Assembly: GCF_018403185.1 (NCBI RefSeq)
Contig: NZ_BOSE01000008.1
Span: 1-64,000 of the forward strand
Length of the DNA stretch: 64,000 bases
Source of the DNA: Paenibacillus montaniterrae
GTDB lineage: Bacteria > Bacillota > Bacilli > Paenibacillales > Paenibacillaceae
Reading direction: 5' to 3'
Made by a program: the position numbers and the translations under genes. The notes beneath the pieces were generated by a model. It saw nothing but the letters and a program-made list of their open reading frames with translations. It was not told the DNA's origin and searched no databases. Shown here in pieces: positions 42,550 to 51,785 of this stretch (the first letter of the stretch is position 1; every line of letters starts with the position of its first letter).

Positions 42550-44500
42550 AGCACGCATCAATGCCTGGCGAGCGGGGTTACAGCGAATTTTAGAGGGGAG
42601 TCCGCGGCGAAAATACAGTATAATAACAGGCTTGACGCTGCTGCTGCCGCTTGGCTTAATGCTGTGGACGGAGTCGCTGCAGCGCGGCTCTCTGACCAAC
42701 GCGTTTGGATGGATGCTGAAGAACGCCACCATCTCGATGTTCAATTATGGTATTTATTTGAGTGTTTTTGTTTTGATCTATGCGCTTGTCGGTCGATTTG
42801 TGTTTGCTGCTGGCCTATCGGCTTTGCTATTGGCACTGGCTGCCTTGACCAGCTATTTCAAGTCCTCGCTCATTGGAGAGCCGTTCTTCCCTTGGGATTT
42901 GATGCTGAGAAAAGAGGGGCTTAATATTTTCTCTTACATCTCCAGCTTCTCGACGGCCTTCAAGCTGCTGGTCATATTACTGTGTATCGCCTGCATATTT
43001 CTGCTGCGCATCGTTGTGCCAAAGCTTTCGCTGCCGCTGCTGGCGCGGCTTGGGCTTGGCCTGTTGTCCATATATGTGCTGTACGCGGCAAGCGTGCAGT
43101 CACCATGGGCTGGCAAGCTGGCCAAGGAGCTTGGTTATAAGGAAACCGTCTGGAATCAGAACAAAAACTACACCGATAACGGGCTGGCAGCTGCTTTCGT
43201 CATGAATGTAAAGCATACAATTATTGAACGGCCCGAGGGCTACAGCAAGGAGGAGCTTGCCCGAATTGCGGAAAGTATAGTCGCCATTCAACAGGCTAGC
43301 GCTCAGTCGGCTAACGATGGGCAGGACAATTCTGCAGCTGGTAGCGAGGCCGCAGTTAAGCCGAATGTTATTTTCATTATGAATGAAGCCTTCTGGGACC
43401 CGACGCTGCTGCCGAATGTGTCCTTCAGTGAGGACCCGATTCCGACTGTACGAGGTTTGCAGCAGCAGTTTACGTCAGGGTATCTGCTGTCGCCGCAGTT
43501 CGGCGGCGGGACAAGCAATGTCGAGTTTGAGGTGCTGACCGGTCTGTCGATGAGTTTGCTGCCGCAAGGGGCAGTGCCTTATCAGCAGCATGTTGGCGAT
43601 TCACTGCCGACACTGGCCTCCTATTTTGAAGATCAAGGCTATTACAGCATGGGGATTCATCCGTACGACGGCTGGTTTTGGAGTCGCAATCGGGTGTACA
43701 AATCGTTTGGCTTTGAGCGCTTCAAGAGCAAGACAGGCTTTGATAATCCTCAGTTCAAAGGCGCTTATATTTCAGATGAGGAAGTGACAAAGAGCATTAT
43801 CGAGGAGGTTTCAGCTTCCGACAGACCGATGTTTATTTATGCTGTTACGATGCAAAATCACGGACCGTACAGCAAACCGCGCTATCAAGAGCATGAGGTG
43901 CAGGTTTCGGGGGAACTGACAGAGGATGCGGCTCAGATTTTGCAAACCTATACTCAAGGTGTGCGCGATGCCGATAAAGCGCTGGGAGATTTAATTGCGC
44001 ATTTTGAGCAATCAGGCGAACCGACTGTAATTATTTTCTACGGCGACCATTTGCCGATGCTGGGCGAGGAATACTCAGTCTATCTGCAAGGGGGGCTTAT
44101 TTCCAGCTCTAGCGCATGGGACTGGTCGCTTGAGGAATGGCAGCGGATGCGAAGCATTCCATTCGTCACCTGGTCAAACATTCCAATGGAAAAACAATCG
44201 TATCCCGCATTGAGCTACGCCTTCCTCGGGTCCGTCATCCTGGATGAGCTGCATATGGACAAGCCCGCACAATTTGCGCTTGGCTCCAAGCTGGCAAAGC
44301 AGCTTCCCGCCATGACAGGACCGCTCTATGTTGATGCGCAGAGCCAGTTGTATGCCAAAGTGCCTGAGCACTCCAAGTCATTGGTGGATGATTACCGCAA
44401 GCTGCAGTATGATTTGATGTTCGGCAAGCGATACTTGGCTGATTATGTAGACGGCGCATTTATTCACAAGACACCGCAAGAAGGCTATACGCTGGAATAA
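42539..44500 (+). CDS. LTA-synthase-family phosphoglycerol transferase
   Basis: A 653-residue membrane enzyme with about five N-terminal helices (residues 25-190) and an external sulfatase-fold domain. Catalytic elements: NVIFIMNEAFWDP (metal ligand Glu), GGGTSNVEFEVLTG (nucleophile Thr), and VIIFYGDHLPMLG (Asp/His metal ligands), with MQNHGPYSKPRYQ between. It resembles LtaS-type enzymes that polymerise or attach glycerol phosphate on the outer membrane face. It is coupled to the upstream FAD oxidoreductase gene, an unusual pairing. Confidence 0.85.
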   Translation: MIFKARINAWRAGLQRILEGSPRRKYSIITGLTLLLPLGLMLWTESLQRGSLTNAFGWMLKNATISMFNYGIYLSVFVLIYALVGRFVFAAGLSALLLALAALTSYFKSSLIGEPFFPWDLMLRKEGLNIFSYISSFSTAFKLLVILLCIACIFLLRIVVPKLSLPLLARLGLGLLSIYVLYAASVQSPWAGKLAKELGYKETVWNQNKNYTDNGLAAAFVMNVKHTIIERPEGYSKEELARIAESIVAIQQASAQSANDGQDNSAAGSEAAVKPNVIFIMNEAFWDPTLLPNVSFSEDPIPTVRGLQQQFTSGYLLSPQFGGGTSNVEFEVLTGLSMSLLPQGAVPYQQHVGDSLPTLASYFEDQGYYSMGIHPYDGWFWSRNRVYKSFGFERFKSKTGFDNPQFKGAYISDEEVTKSIIEEVSASDRPMFIYAVTMQNHGPYSKPRYQEHEVQVSGELTEDAAQILQTYTQGVRDADKALGDLIAHFEQSGEPTVIIFYGDHLPMLGEEYSVYLQGGLISSSSAWDWSLEEWQRMRSIPFVTWSNIPMEKQSYPALSYAFLGSVILDELHMDKPAQFALGSKLAKQLPAMTGPLYVDAQSQLYAKVPEHSKSLVDDYRKLQYDLMFGKRYLADYVDGAFIHKTPQEGYTLE

Positions 44501-44525
44501 TCGCTATAGCCTTGCAATAGATGAA

Positions 44526-44570
44526 GGAGTGGCAAGTAAGCCAGCGAGTATGCTGGCTACCGTCCACTCC
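44526..44570. terminator. Terminator between converging genes
   Basis: GGAGTGG (44526-44532) pairs with CCACTCC (44564-44570) around an inner GCCAGC/GCTGGC stem. It lies between the LTA-synthase stop and the minus-strand permease stop and can serve both; a CTATTCATTTT tail follows on the plus strand. Confidence 0.7.
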
Positions 44571-44607
44571 TCTATTCATTTTAAAGGGGCCGGAGATTAC
44601 GTGCTGG

Positions 44608-45438
44608 CTAACCTTTTACCGCACCTGCTGTCATGCCCGCCACAATTCGTTTATTGAAGAAAATAAATAATATAAGCGGTGGAATCGTAATCAGCAATAT
44701 GTTGGAGAACAACAGATTGTATTGCGAGACAAATTGGCTCGTAAAATTATAAAGCGTCAGCTGCACCGTAACGTTTTTGACGCCCGGCAGAAAATAAAGC
44801 GGGTTCGTAAAATCGTTGAAGATCGTCACTGCCTGCACAACGATAACCGTAGCCGTAACAGGCTGCAGCAATGGCATTATAATTTTGAAAAACAGCTTAA
44901 AGCCGCTATAGCCGTCCATAATGGCCGCTTCATCAATTTCCTTCGGAATCGAGGCGACAAACCCGCGATACAGCATTGCGCAAAATGGAAAGCCGAGCGC
45001 CACTTCAACCAGTATTAAGCCTGGCAGCGTTTTAAATAACTGAAGCCCATCCAGCACCCATATCGTCGGTACAATCGCGGGTGGTATAATAAGCCCCATT
45101 AGCACCAGCAGGCTCAGCCACGGCGTAAATCGATCTGTTCGACGCTGCATCACAAATGCCGCCATCGCAGAAACGATCACCAGCAGCGCGATTGAAGCCA
45201 GCGTAAGCACCGTACTATTATAGAAGGCGCGTACCAGCATATAGTCTCTGTATACAAATACCTCCTTAATATTTTCCCACAGCAAGTTTACTTGCGGCAG
45301 CGCCAAATCCATTAACGATGCTTCTCGCGGTGATTTCATGGCAGTAATGATGACAAAATAAAGCGGTATCCAGAAGATGACGATACTGGCTATCAATGCG
45401 ATAAATTCCATTGCAAATCGCTGCACACGCTTGCTCAT
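44608..45438 (-). CDS. Sugar ABC transporter permease, MalG type
   Basis: A 276-residue CUT1 inner-membrane permease with six helices, EAA motif IDEAAIMDGYSGFKLFFKII, and the closing FIFFNKRIVAGMTAGAVKG. It overlaps the preceding permease gene by 4 bases (ATGA). It is the last gene of the second sugar-uptake operon; no ATPase is encoded with it. Confidence 0.92.
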   Translation of the reverse strand: MSKRVQRFAMEFIALIASIVIFWIPLYFVIITAMKSPREASLMDLALPQVNLLWENIKEVFVYRDYMLVRAFYNSTVLTLASIALLVIVSAMAAFVMQRRTDRFTPWLSLLVLMGLIIPPAIVPTIWVLDGLQLFKTLPGLILVEVALGFPFCAMLYRGFVASIPKEIDEAAIMDGYSGFKLFFKIIMPLLQPVTATVIVVQAVTIFNDFTNPLYFLPGVKNVTVQLTLYNFTSQFVSQYNLLFSNILLITIPPLILFIFFNKRIVAGMTAGAVKG

Positions 45439-46301
45439 AGATCCACCTCATTTTTCGTCAAGTAACGCGATAACGGATATACGAGCAGCGTTACAAAAAT
45501 AAACAGGATGACATTGCCTGCTGTTGCCAGCCCATAAAATCCGCCTTGATACTGCTTATAAATGATTGAAGCGATGACATCTGTGGCAAAGCCCGGTCCG
45601 CCCTTCGTCATTGCCCAGATCAAATCAAAGGAACGCAAGCCGCCAATAAACGAAAGAATGATAACCGAGTTTGTCGCTGGGCGGCTGAGCGGAACGATAA
45701 TGCTCCAAAATTTATTCCAGCTATTGCCGCCATCAATTTGCAACGCTTCATAATACTCCTGCGGGATCGATAAAATACCGGCAATATAAATGACCGTAGC
45801 AAAGCCAACACCCTTCCACACATCAACGAAAGCAACAGAAAGCAGCGCCAGCTTGCGATCTCCCAGCCAATCGGGCCCATCAATACCAAGCATTTGCAGC
45901 CCCATATTAATAATGCCTTCCGTTGGATGCATCATAACCGTGAACGTAATGCCGACTGCAATCGTACTGACCAAGGTCGGGAAAAACACAACCGAACGCA
46001 AATAGCCGGTCAGCCTCAAGCCTAACGTAAGAAATACGCCTAGCAATAAACCCAGCACTACCTTCAAGCCACTGGTCACAACAGCATAAATTGCCGTATT
46101 CTTAAAGCCAATCAGCAACGAAGGCTCGCTAAAAAACATTTGAAAATTTTTTAGACCAATAAATTCATAAGTCGATAAATTCCATCTCGTTAAGCTAAAG
46201 AAAAAAGACATCAAAGTAGGAACGATGAAAATAACAATATAAACAATCGCCGCAGGCAGTAAAAACTTGTAAGAATAAATCCTTCTAAACACCTTAGTCA
46301 T
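45435..46301 (-). CDS. Sugar ABC transporter permease, MalF type
   Basis: A 288-residue CUT1 permease with six helices, EAA motif YYEALQIDGGNSWNKFWSII, and IGGLRSFDLIWAMTKGGPG near the C-terminus. GGGGTGAG precedes ATG 46301. It is separated from the upstream binding-protein gene by about 500 bases of structured repeats, which should lower permease expression relative to the binding protein. Confidence 0.92.
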   Translation of the reverse strand: MTKVFRRIYSYKFLLPAAIVYIVIFIVPTLMSFFFSLTRWNLSTYEFIGLKNFQMFFSEPSLLIGFKNTAIYAVVTSGLKVVLGLLLGVFLTLGLRLTGYLRSVVFFPTLVSTIAVGITFTVMMHPTEGIINMGLQMLGIDGPDWLGDRKLALLSVAFVDVWKGVGFATVIYIAGILSIPQEYYEALQIDGGNSWNKFWSIIVPLSRPATNSVIILSFIGGLRSFDLIWAMTKGGPGFATDVIASIIYKQYQGGFYGLATAGNVILFIFVTLLVYPLSRYLTKNEVDL

Positions 46302-46323
46302 AAACTCACCCCGTCAGCGCTCC

Positions 46324-46433
46324 GGAGCAAAGCATCCTCCAGTCGCTTTTTAAATCGTAATGTTCTTATTATATTTTAAGGTTGCATTACGATGTTAAAG
46401 GCGACCCACTGCGTTTTTCGGATGCTTTGCTCC
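46324..46433. repeat. 110-bp foldback element
   Basis: GGAGCAAAGCATCC (46324-46337) is repeated exactly inverted at 46420-46433. Inside, GTCGC (46342-46346) pairs with GCGAC (46401-46405) and ATCGTAATG (46354-46362) with CATTACGAT (46385-46393). It would form a long interrupted hairpin just upstream of the permease gene in the transcript. Confidence 0.75.
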
Positions 46434-46464
46434 TCCGCTGTAGCTTTTTTTTTGAGAGCAGCTC

Positions 46465-46799
46465 CAAGAAGATGGCACGATACTAGAAAGCGAGGAGCGC
46501 AGCGTAGACAAAAACTACGTGAGCACCGCAGCTTTCGGTAGCGTGACATATTCGCCGTCGATTTCACTACAGCGCCCAGCATCGTCATCAAAGTCGTATT
46601 TTTGAACCTCCTCTTCCAATGGAAGTTCAAAAATTCGGCTTTCAGGACCAAGAAGATGGCACGATACTAGAAAGCGAGGAGCGCAGCGTAGGCGATAACT
46701 ACGTGAGCACCGCAGCTTTCGGTAGCGTGACATATTCGCCGTCGAATACGCTACAAAGAAACCGCATCGTCATCAAAGTCGTATTTTTGAACCTCTTCT
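46465..46799. repeat. Tandem pair of ~185-bp structured repeats, locus B (inverted)
   Basis: Two units in the opposite orientation to locus A: a left one truncated at its left end (about 46465-46612) and a complete one (about 46613-46799). The shared core CGAGGAGCGCAGCGTAG...CTACGTGAGCACCG is the complement of the locus A core, and the ends again read TTTTTGAACCTC and GGAAGTTCAAAAA. Units are about as similar to each other as to locus A in the core but differ in the flanks. Confidence 0.82.
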
Positions 46800-46803
46800 T
46801 CCT

Positions 46804-48147
46804 TTACCAGCCTTCTAGTCCTAATTGCTGTGCCTGCTTCTCCACATCCCTATCATAGAGCTCCGCACCCTCTAGTGCTGTCTTTTGACCAGAGCCGACC
46901 TCGACCGTAATTTGCTCAAGGCTAGGTCCCTTAACTGGGGAAACAAATTCCAATGCTGCTGCGTTGTTGCCATTTTCAAAATATGGAAGGATATCCTTTA
47001 CTACCTGTGGCACGGAATCCGGCATATCTGCGCCAACAATCAAATATGGTCCGATCGGAGCAGCCACCTCAGACATAGCTTTTACTCCGTCTACAGATGC
47101 GATAAATTCCAAAAATAATTTCGCTTCTTCAATACGTGGAGAGTTTTTGTAAATATACGCTCCGCCCGGCATCCACACGGTCAAGCCATGCGTATCCGCC
47201 GACTCGCCAGGCTGTGCAAAAAATCCGATATCTTCAATCGCTTCCGGCATGTTTTGCTGCATGGCTGAGATCGCAAAGCTCAGCATCGGGTAGTGCGCGC
47301 CTTCACCCTCTGCCAGCTTGCGCAAGCCAGCATCATAGGTTGTGGCCAGGTAATCTTTATTCATTAAGCCAACCGTTTCCTCGAGCTTTTCAAAGCTGCG
47401 CAATGCCGCCGGATTGCTGGCGTATTTTGCTTTATTATGCGTGTAATCGTCAGCAAAGCTTGGATCTGCAAGCTGTACGTTATAGTAATCGGCTAGCACC
47501 AGCAGCTGGGACGTCCACGTATCCTTGTAGCTGCCGATAATCGGCGCTACATCTGTACCCTCCAGCGCCTTCAGATTACTCATCAGCTCTTCCCATGTTT
47601 TTGGAACCTGAAGATTGTGCTGCTCATAAACCTTTTTGTTGTAAAGCCAGCCACCCGCCATAGACGAGCCGGTTGGTACACCAAAAACTTTGCCATTTTG
47701 CGTTACCGTTGATTTGAACGAATCCATAACATTGCTCATAAACGGTTCATTCGTAAGATCCAAAAGATTTGTGTCCGGATTAAGCGCTTGCAATAATGAA
47801 CCGGAATTGTAGAAAAATACATCGGTCATATCGCCGGTCGCCAGACGTGTCTTCACAATGTTGTCTCCCTCACTGCCGCCTGGCCGAATATCGGTTTCAA
47901 CGGTAATGTAGTCATATTTTTTCTGAAATTCCTCGACCAGCTTTTCAGCTGTTGCAATGGAATCCGGATTGTTATCAACGAGCAAGCTCAGTGTCACTTT
48001 ATCTCTCGGATTGCCAGTATTCCCGTTGTTCGTCGTTGAGCTGTTGGAATCCGAGTTTGACACTCCATTGTTAGATGAACCGCTGCAGGCTGCAAGCACA
48101 CTAGCGATCAGTGCAATTGCAAGCAGCATTAAGGCTGCCTTTTTCAT
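46804..48147 (-). CDS. Sugar-binding lipoprotein of the second ABC system
   Basis: A 447-residue family-1 extracellular binding protein. Lipobox SVLAAC (Cys about residue 21), then an Asn/Ser-rich tether, and a typical body (KVTLSLLVDNNPDSIATAEK, GDMTDVFFYNSGSLL, GVPTGSSMAGGWLYNKKVYE, HGLTVWMPGGAYIYKNSPRI). AAGGGGG precedes the ATG. The adjacent response regulator and kinase genes lie upstream, and an acetylxylan esterase is transcribed divergently. A xylan-derived oligosaccharide is therefore a reasonable guess for the ligand, not shown by sequence. Confidence 0.9.
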   Translation of the reverse strand: MKKAALMLLAIALIASVLAACSGSSNNGVSNSDSNSSTTNNGNTGNPRDKVTLSLLVDNNPDSIATAEKLVEEFQKKYDYITVETDIRPGGSEGDNIVKTRLATGDMTDVFFYNSGSLLQALNPDTNLLDLTNEPFMSNVMDSFKSTVTQNGKVFGVPTGSSMAGGWLYNKKVYEQHNLQVPKTWEELMSNLKALEGTDVAPIIGSYKDTWTSQLLVLADYYNVQLADPSFADDYTHNKAKYASNPAALRSFEKLEETVGLMNKDYLATTYDAGLRKLAEGEGAHYPMLSFAISAMQQNMPEAIEDIGFFAQPGESADTHGLTVWMPGGAYIYKNSPRIEEAKLFLEFIASVDGVKAMSEVAAPIGPYLIVGADMPDSVPQVVKDILPYFENGNNAAALEFVSPVKGPSLEQITVEVGSGQKTALEGAELYDRDVEKQAQQLGLEGW

Positions 48148-48268
48148 GCTTGTTCCCCCTTATTTGTTTTGGTTACAGCTTCATTATAAACGGGAGTTGT
48201 CAGGAGCATATATCTGCAAAATTTATAGATCGGTGTACACTTTTTTAAGGGGATATTGAACACGTACT

Positions 48269-49774
48269 TTAATGTAGACCAGTAAACTGCTGCTCTTTAT
48301 ATTTGCCCGGAGATTGTCCAGTATACTGCTTGAATACGGATGAGAAATGGCGGTAGGTTAAGAAGCCTACCTGCTCGCATACATCGCTTACGTTTTTCCC
48401 TTCGCTCAGCAGCTTTTTCGCATAATCGATTTTGCATTTCGTGCGATACTTGACAAAATTTTCACCCGTCACTTCTTTAAATAGCATGCTGAAGTATGCC
48501 GGATGCAGACCAACCTGGCCAGCAACTTCCTGCAGCGTTAAATCCTTATCGCAATTTTGCGCGATATAGTCAAGTGCTCGAGCAATGCTGCCTGGTATCG
48601 GCTCAGTCGGTTCCTCCTGATCGGAGGAAAGCTCATCAATTTGCTGCTTATACCAGTCCAGCAGCTGCGTAATGCTCAAGCTATGAACCATATTGCCAAA
48701 GCCGTGAAACGAAGCGCCGCCTAGTAAAGCAGAACGGGCTGAAGCTATACTGCTTTTGGAGAGTGCGAGCAAAATAAACAAAATCTCATTTTCAATAAAT
48801 GAATAGTTCAGCCTCGTTTGCTCACAAAACGCAATAAAGCCTTTATTCAAATGTTTAAATTGTGCTGCATTTCCTTCGACAATCGCTTTTAACAGCTGTG
48901 AGCGCAGCGAAATCAGCTCATTCATTTCAAGCTTTGTACTCTCGCTATTGTTGATGCTGCTTATTTCTTGAATAGACATAATGCGCTCTCGCTGCAGCCG
49001 ACTGCTTGTTTCATAAGCTAGCATCGCTTCTTCCAAACTGCTTCTTAAGCCTGCCCATTCTGTATAAGTTGCGCCAATTCCAATATATTGATCGGTTATA
49101 TTGCTGATCGCCAGCCATTCTATTAAACGTTCTGCCTGCTTATCTTTGGAAATCAGCACATTAATGGCATAGCTGTGATGCGTAAAAGAATATAGCAGCA
49201 CATCCTGAAAAAGCTCCTGCTTGAACGGTGTATCACTGACGCAAATTGTAAACTCTGCATAGCTCGTCACCGGCATCCCCTGCTCGATCTCGATCGACTC
49301 ATCCCACTCCTGTTGCATGAGCAGAAACTCCTTCAGACGCATGACGATAAACTCTTGATGATTCGCTGCGAGCTGCTGGTTTAGCAGGCTGAGCTGCTGT
49401 TGCTGCAACAGCGCTGCTTTAACTTTTTGCAGCGCCTTTTCTATCGCTGCTTCGGTTATCGGCTTTTCCAAGTAGTCAATTACTCCAATCTGAATCGCCT
49501 GCTTTACATAATGATAATCGTTAAAACCGCTAAAAATGACGCAAGCGGTACTCGGCAGCTCCTCCTTAATGATTTCGATTAATTGCAAGCCATCAAGTCC
49601 AGGCATCCGAATATCAGACAATACAATATCCGGCTTATGCTCACGCACCAGGGAAAGAGCCTGCACGCCATCCTGCGCCGTACCGATCAGCTCCATTCCA
49701 AGGCTTTGCCAGTCAACCAACACCTTCAACGCTTCGACTACAATGTATTCATCATCGCACAGCACTACCTTCAT
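48269..49774 (-). CDS. YesN-family response regulator with AraC DNA-binding domain
   Basis: A 501-residue regulator. Receiver domain residues 1-120 (VVLCDDEYIVVEALK; phosphoacceptor in IVLSDIRMPGLDG; Lys in YLEKPITE), a variable middle, and a C-terminal AraC pair of helix-turn-helices (TLQEVAGQVGLHPAYFSMLF and VSDVCEQVGFLTYRHFSSVF) ending in QYTGQSPGKYKE. The ATG overlaps the kinase stop by 4 bases. It should control the downstream transporter genes. Confidence 0.92.
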   Translation of the reverse strand: MKVVLCDDEYIVVEALKVLVDWQSLGMELIGTAQDGVQALSLVREHKPDIVLSDIRMPGLDGLQLIEIIKEELPSTACVIFSGFNDYHYVKQAIQIGVIDYLEKPITEAAIEKALQKVKAALLQQQQLSLLNQQLAANHQEFIVMRLKEFLLMQQEWDESIEIEQGMPVTSYAEFTICVSDTPFKQELFQDVLLYSFTHHSYAINVLISKDKQAERLIEWLAISNITDQYIGIGATYTEWAGLRSSLEEAMLAYETSSRLQRERIMSIQEISSINNSESTKLEMNELISLRSQLLKAIVEGNAAQFKHLNKGFIAFCEQTRLNYSFIENEILFILLALSKSSIASARSALLGGASFHGFGNMVHSLSITQLLDWYKQQIDELSSDQEEPTEPIPGSIARALDYIAQNCDKDLTLQEVAGQVGLHPAYFSMLFKEVTGENFVKYRTKCKIDYAKKLLSEGKNVSDVCEQVGFLTYRHFSSVFKQYTGQSPGKYKEQQFTGLH

Positions 49775-51558
49775 TCTTCTGCACGCTCCTCTGCTGGAAA
49801 TGGAATAATATATAATTCAATCGTTGTGCCCACGCCAACCTCGCTTGCAATGACAAACCTTGAGGAGTTGCCATAGTACAGCTTCAATCTTTCTTTTACA
49901 TTGTTGACACCGTAGCCGCGCTCTGTCGCTTGTATATTGCTCATGCCAACCCCGTTGTCTTTAATTTTAAAATATAGCTCATGTCCGATCATTTTCCCCT
50001 CCAGCCAAATATGACCCGTGCCAAGCTTTGGCTCCAGGCCATGATAAATCGCATTTTCTACAAGCGGCTGCAGCACCAGCTTTAAGATATGAATGCTCAT
50101 AATTTGCGGATCAACCTCAACATGATAGCTGAACCGATTGTTATAGCGTATATTTTGAATATTCATGTAATGCTCAATATGCTGAAGCTCCCGGAAAATC
50201 GGGATTGTCTCCTTGCCTTTATTAAGACTCAGCTTAAAGCTTTCAGATAAAGACAACGCCATTTGGGCTACCTCATCTGTCTTTTTCATGCGCGCCATTA
50301 AATAAATGGCATCGAGCGTATTGTATAAAAAATGCGGCTTGATTTGCTCCTGCAGTGCTCTGAGCTCTGCTTCCCTTTCCTTCAATTTCGACCTGACCAG
50401 CTTGTCAGACAAGTTTTGATTTTCCTTGACAATGGAGGAAAAGGTTTTGCCAAGTGAGCCGATCTCATCATCCTGAAACAAAGTATCACCTGTAATCGGG
50501 ATTCCTTGCTTCCAGTCCATCATCATCTTTTTAAGCCGCAGCAACGGCCTTGTTATCGATCCGGATACAATAAACGAAACAATTAGCGCCAGCAACGCGA
50601 TAGCCGTCGCAAGCAACGCGGTCGCACTGCCAATCCGCTGCGAATCACGCAGCAGCTCCTCTCGCTTAATAATGTGCATAAAGCTCCAGCCTGTCACCCG
50701 ATTAAAATGCTCGCTCATTAAATAGCCCTGCTTTGTCAATGAGCTTTTAAGCGCTTCCAAGCTTTGCAGATCGATTTCCGGCAAAGCGTCGTCATGATCA
50801 ACATATATAATTTGTGGCGGCTCGGCATTGAAATCTACAGCCATGTAGTGACCATTTTCCTTGTCCGAGTTAAAGACTGGCTGGAACATCGATTTGGAGA
50901 CATTAATAATGAGCATTCCGATGACGTTGCCGTCTATCGTGCTGGAATCGCGATATAATCTGACGCTGGAAAAGGAATTTTCATTATCTCCAAGCACATT
51001 TTGACTAAAATAAACGACGCCTCCTTGAGCTTGCTGCACCTTTTGATACCAATCGCTCGCTTCAATTCTCTCTTTCTTCAGCTCTCCCTCATAGATTCCT
51101 GCATCATCCGTTTTGCCAAAGCAATATGCCGTATACTGAAGATCGAGTACGCATAAAGAATTGATAAAGCGAATGTCTACCGAGTTTTCATGGATAATTT
51201 GAGATAATAGGTTAATAAGTCTGTTTCGATAATCGACGGGTTGTTCAGAGGTGTTGCCAGCTTCTTCGGTAATTTCGTACAGCACATCTCTAACTGAATG
51301 GTTATATACGATGTAGCGATGCAAGCTTAAAATGTTGCGAAACAGCAAGTCGGCGACCTCATTAGAAGTGGCAAGCTGCGTTTCATTCGTTTGCGTATTG
51401 TAGGTAACGAGGCGATCCTTGGCGATGCCGTAAGAAAAATATCCTAATATTAAGAGAGGAGGCAAGGAAACAAGCACTAACGTAACAAAAAATTTTGTTC
51501 TTGTTTTTCGAGGAATTAGTAAATGCAACAGCTTCTTCAATTGCTTTCTGGTACGCAT
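49771..51558 (-). CDS. YesM-family sensor histidine kinase
   Basis: A 595-residue sensor: helix near residue 25 (FFVTLVLVSLPPLLILGYF), external domain of about 250 residues, second helix near residue 310 (ATALLATAIALLALIVSFIV), HAMP, phosphoacceptor EQIKPHFLYNTLDAIYLMAR, and ATPase boxes LVLQPLVENAIYHGLEP and IKDNGVGM. AAGGGGG precedes the ATG. It is first in the kinase-regulator-binding protein-permease series, all on the minus strand, and divergent from the esterase gene. Confidence 0.92.
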   Translation of the reverse strand: MRTRKQLKKLLHLLIPRKTRTKFFVTLVLVSLPPLLILGYFSYGIAKDRLVTYNTQTNETQLATSNEVADLLFRNILSLHRYIVYNHSVRDVLYEITEEAGNTSEQPVDYRNRLINLLSQIIHENSVDIRFINSLCVLDLQYTAYCFGKTDDAGIYEGELKKERIEASDWYQKVQQAQGGVVYFSQNVLGDNENSFSSVRLYRDSSTIDGNVIGMLIINVSKSMFQPVFNSDKENGHYMAVDFNAEPPQIIYVDHDDALPEIDLQSLEALKSSLTKQGYLMSEHFNRVTGWSFMHIIKREELLRDSQRIGSATALLATAIALLALIVSFIVSGSITRPLLRLKKMMMDWKQGIPITGDTLFQDDEIGSLGKTFSSIVKENQNLSDKLVRSKLKEREAELRALQEQIKPHFLYNTLDAIYLMARMKKTDEVAQMALSLSESFKLSLNKGKETIPIFRELQHIEHYMNIQNIRYNNRFSYHVEVDPQIMSIHILKLVLQPLVENAIYHGLEPKLGTGHIWLEGKMIGHELYFKIKDNGVGMSNIQATERGYGVNNVKERLKLYYGNSSRFVIASEVGVGTTIELYIIPFPAEERAEE

Positions 51559-51785
51559 TAAATCCCCCCTTATTTTATTTTGAGGCTTAACTGCTAATTA
51601 TCGTCTATTATAGCAACAAACCTTAAAATCGAGTCAACTTAAAAAATAGTCAGCTTAAAAGCGCCTATTAAGCAAACACTCAATGTTTTAACAAGCGCCA
51701 AAACGATGTATTATTGTAGGGGATACTACTTAACGCTTAGCCTTTTAGAGCGTACTACCTTTTTATATATAAGGAGATAAATGCG

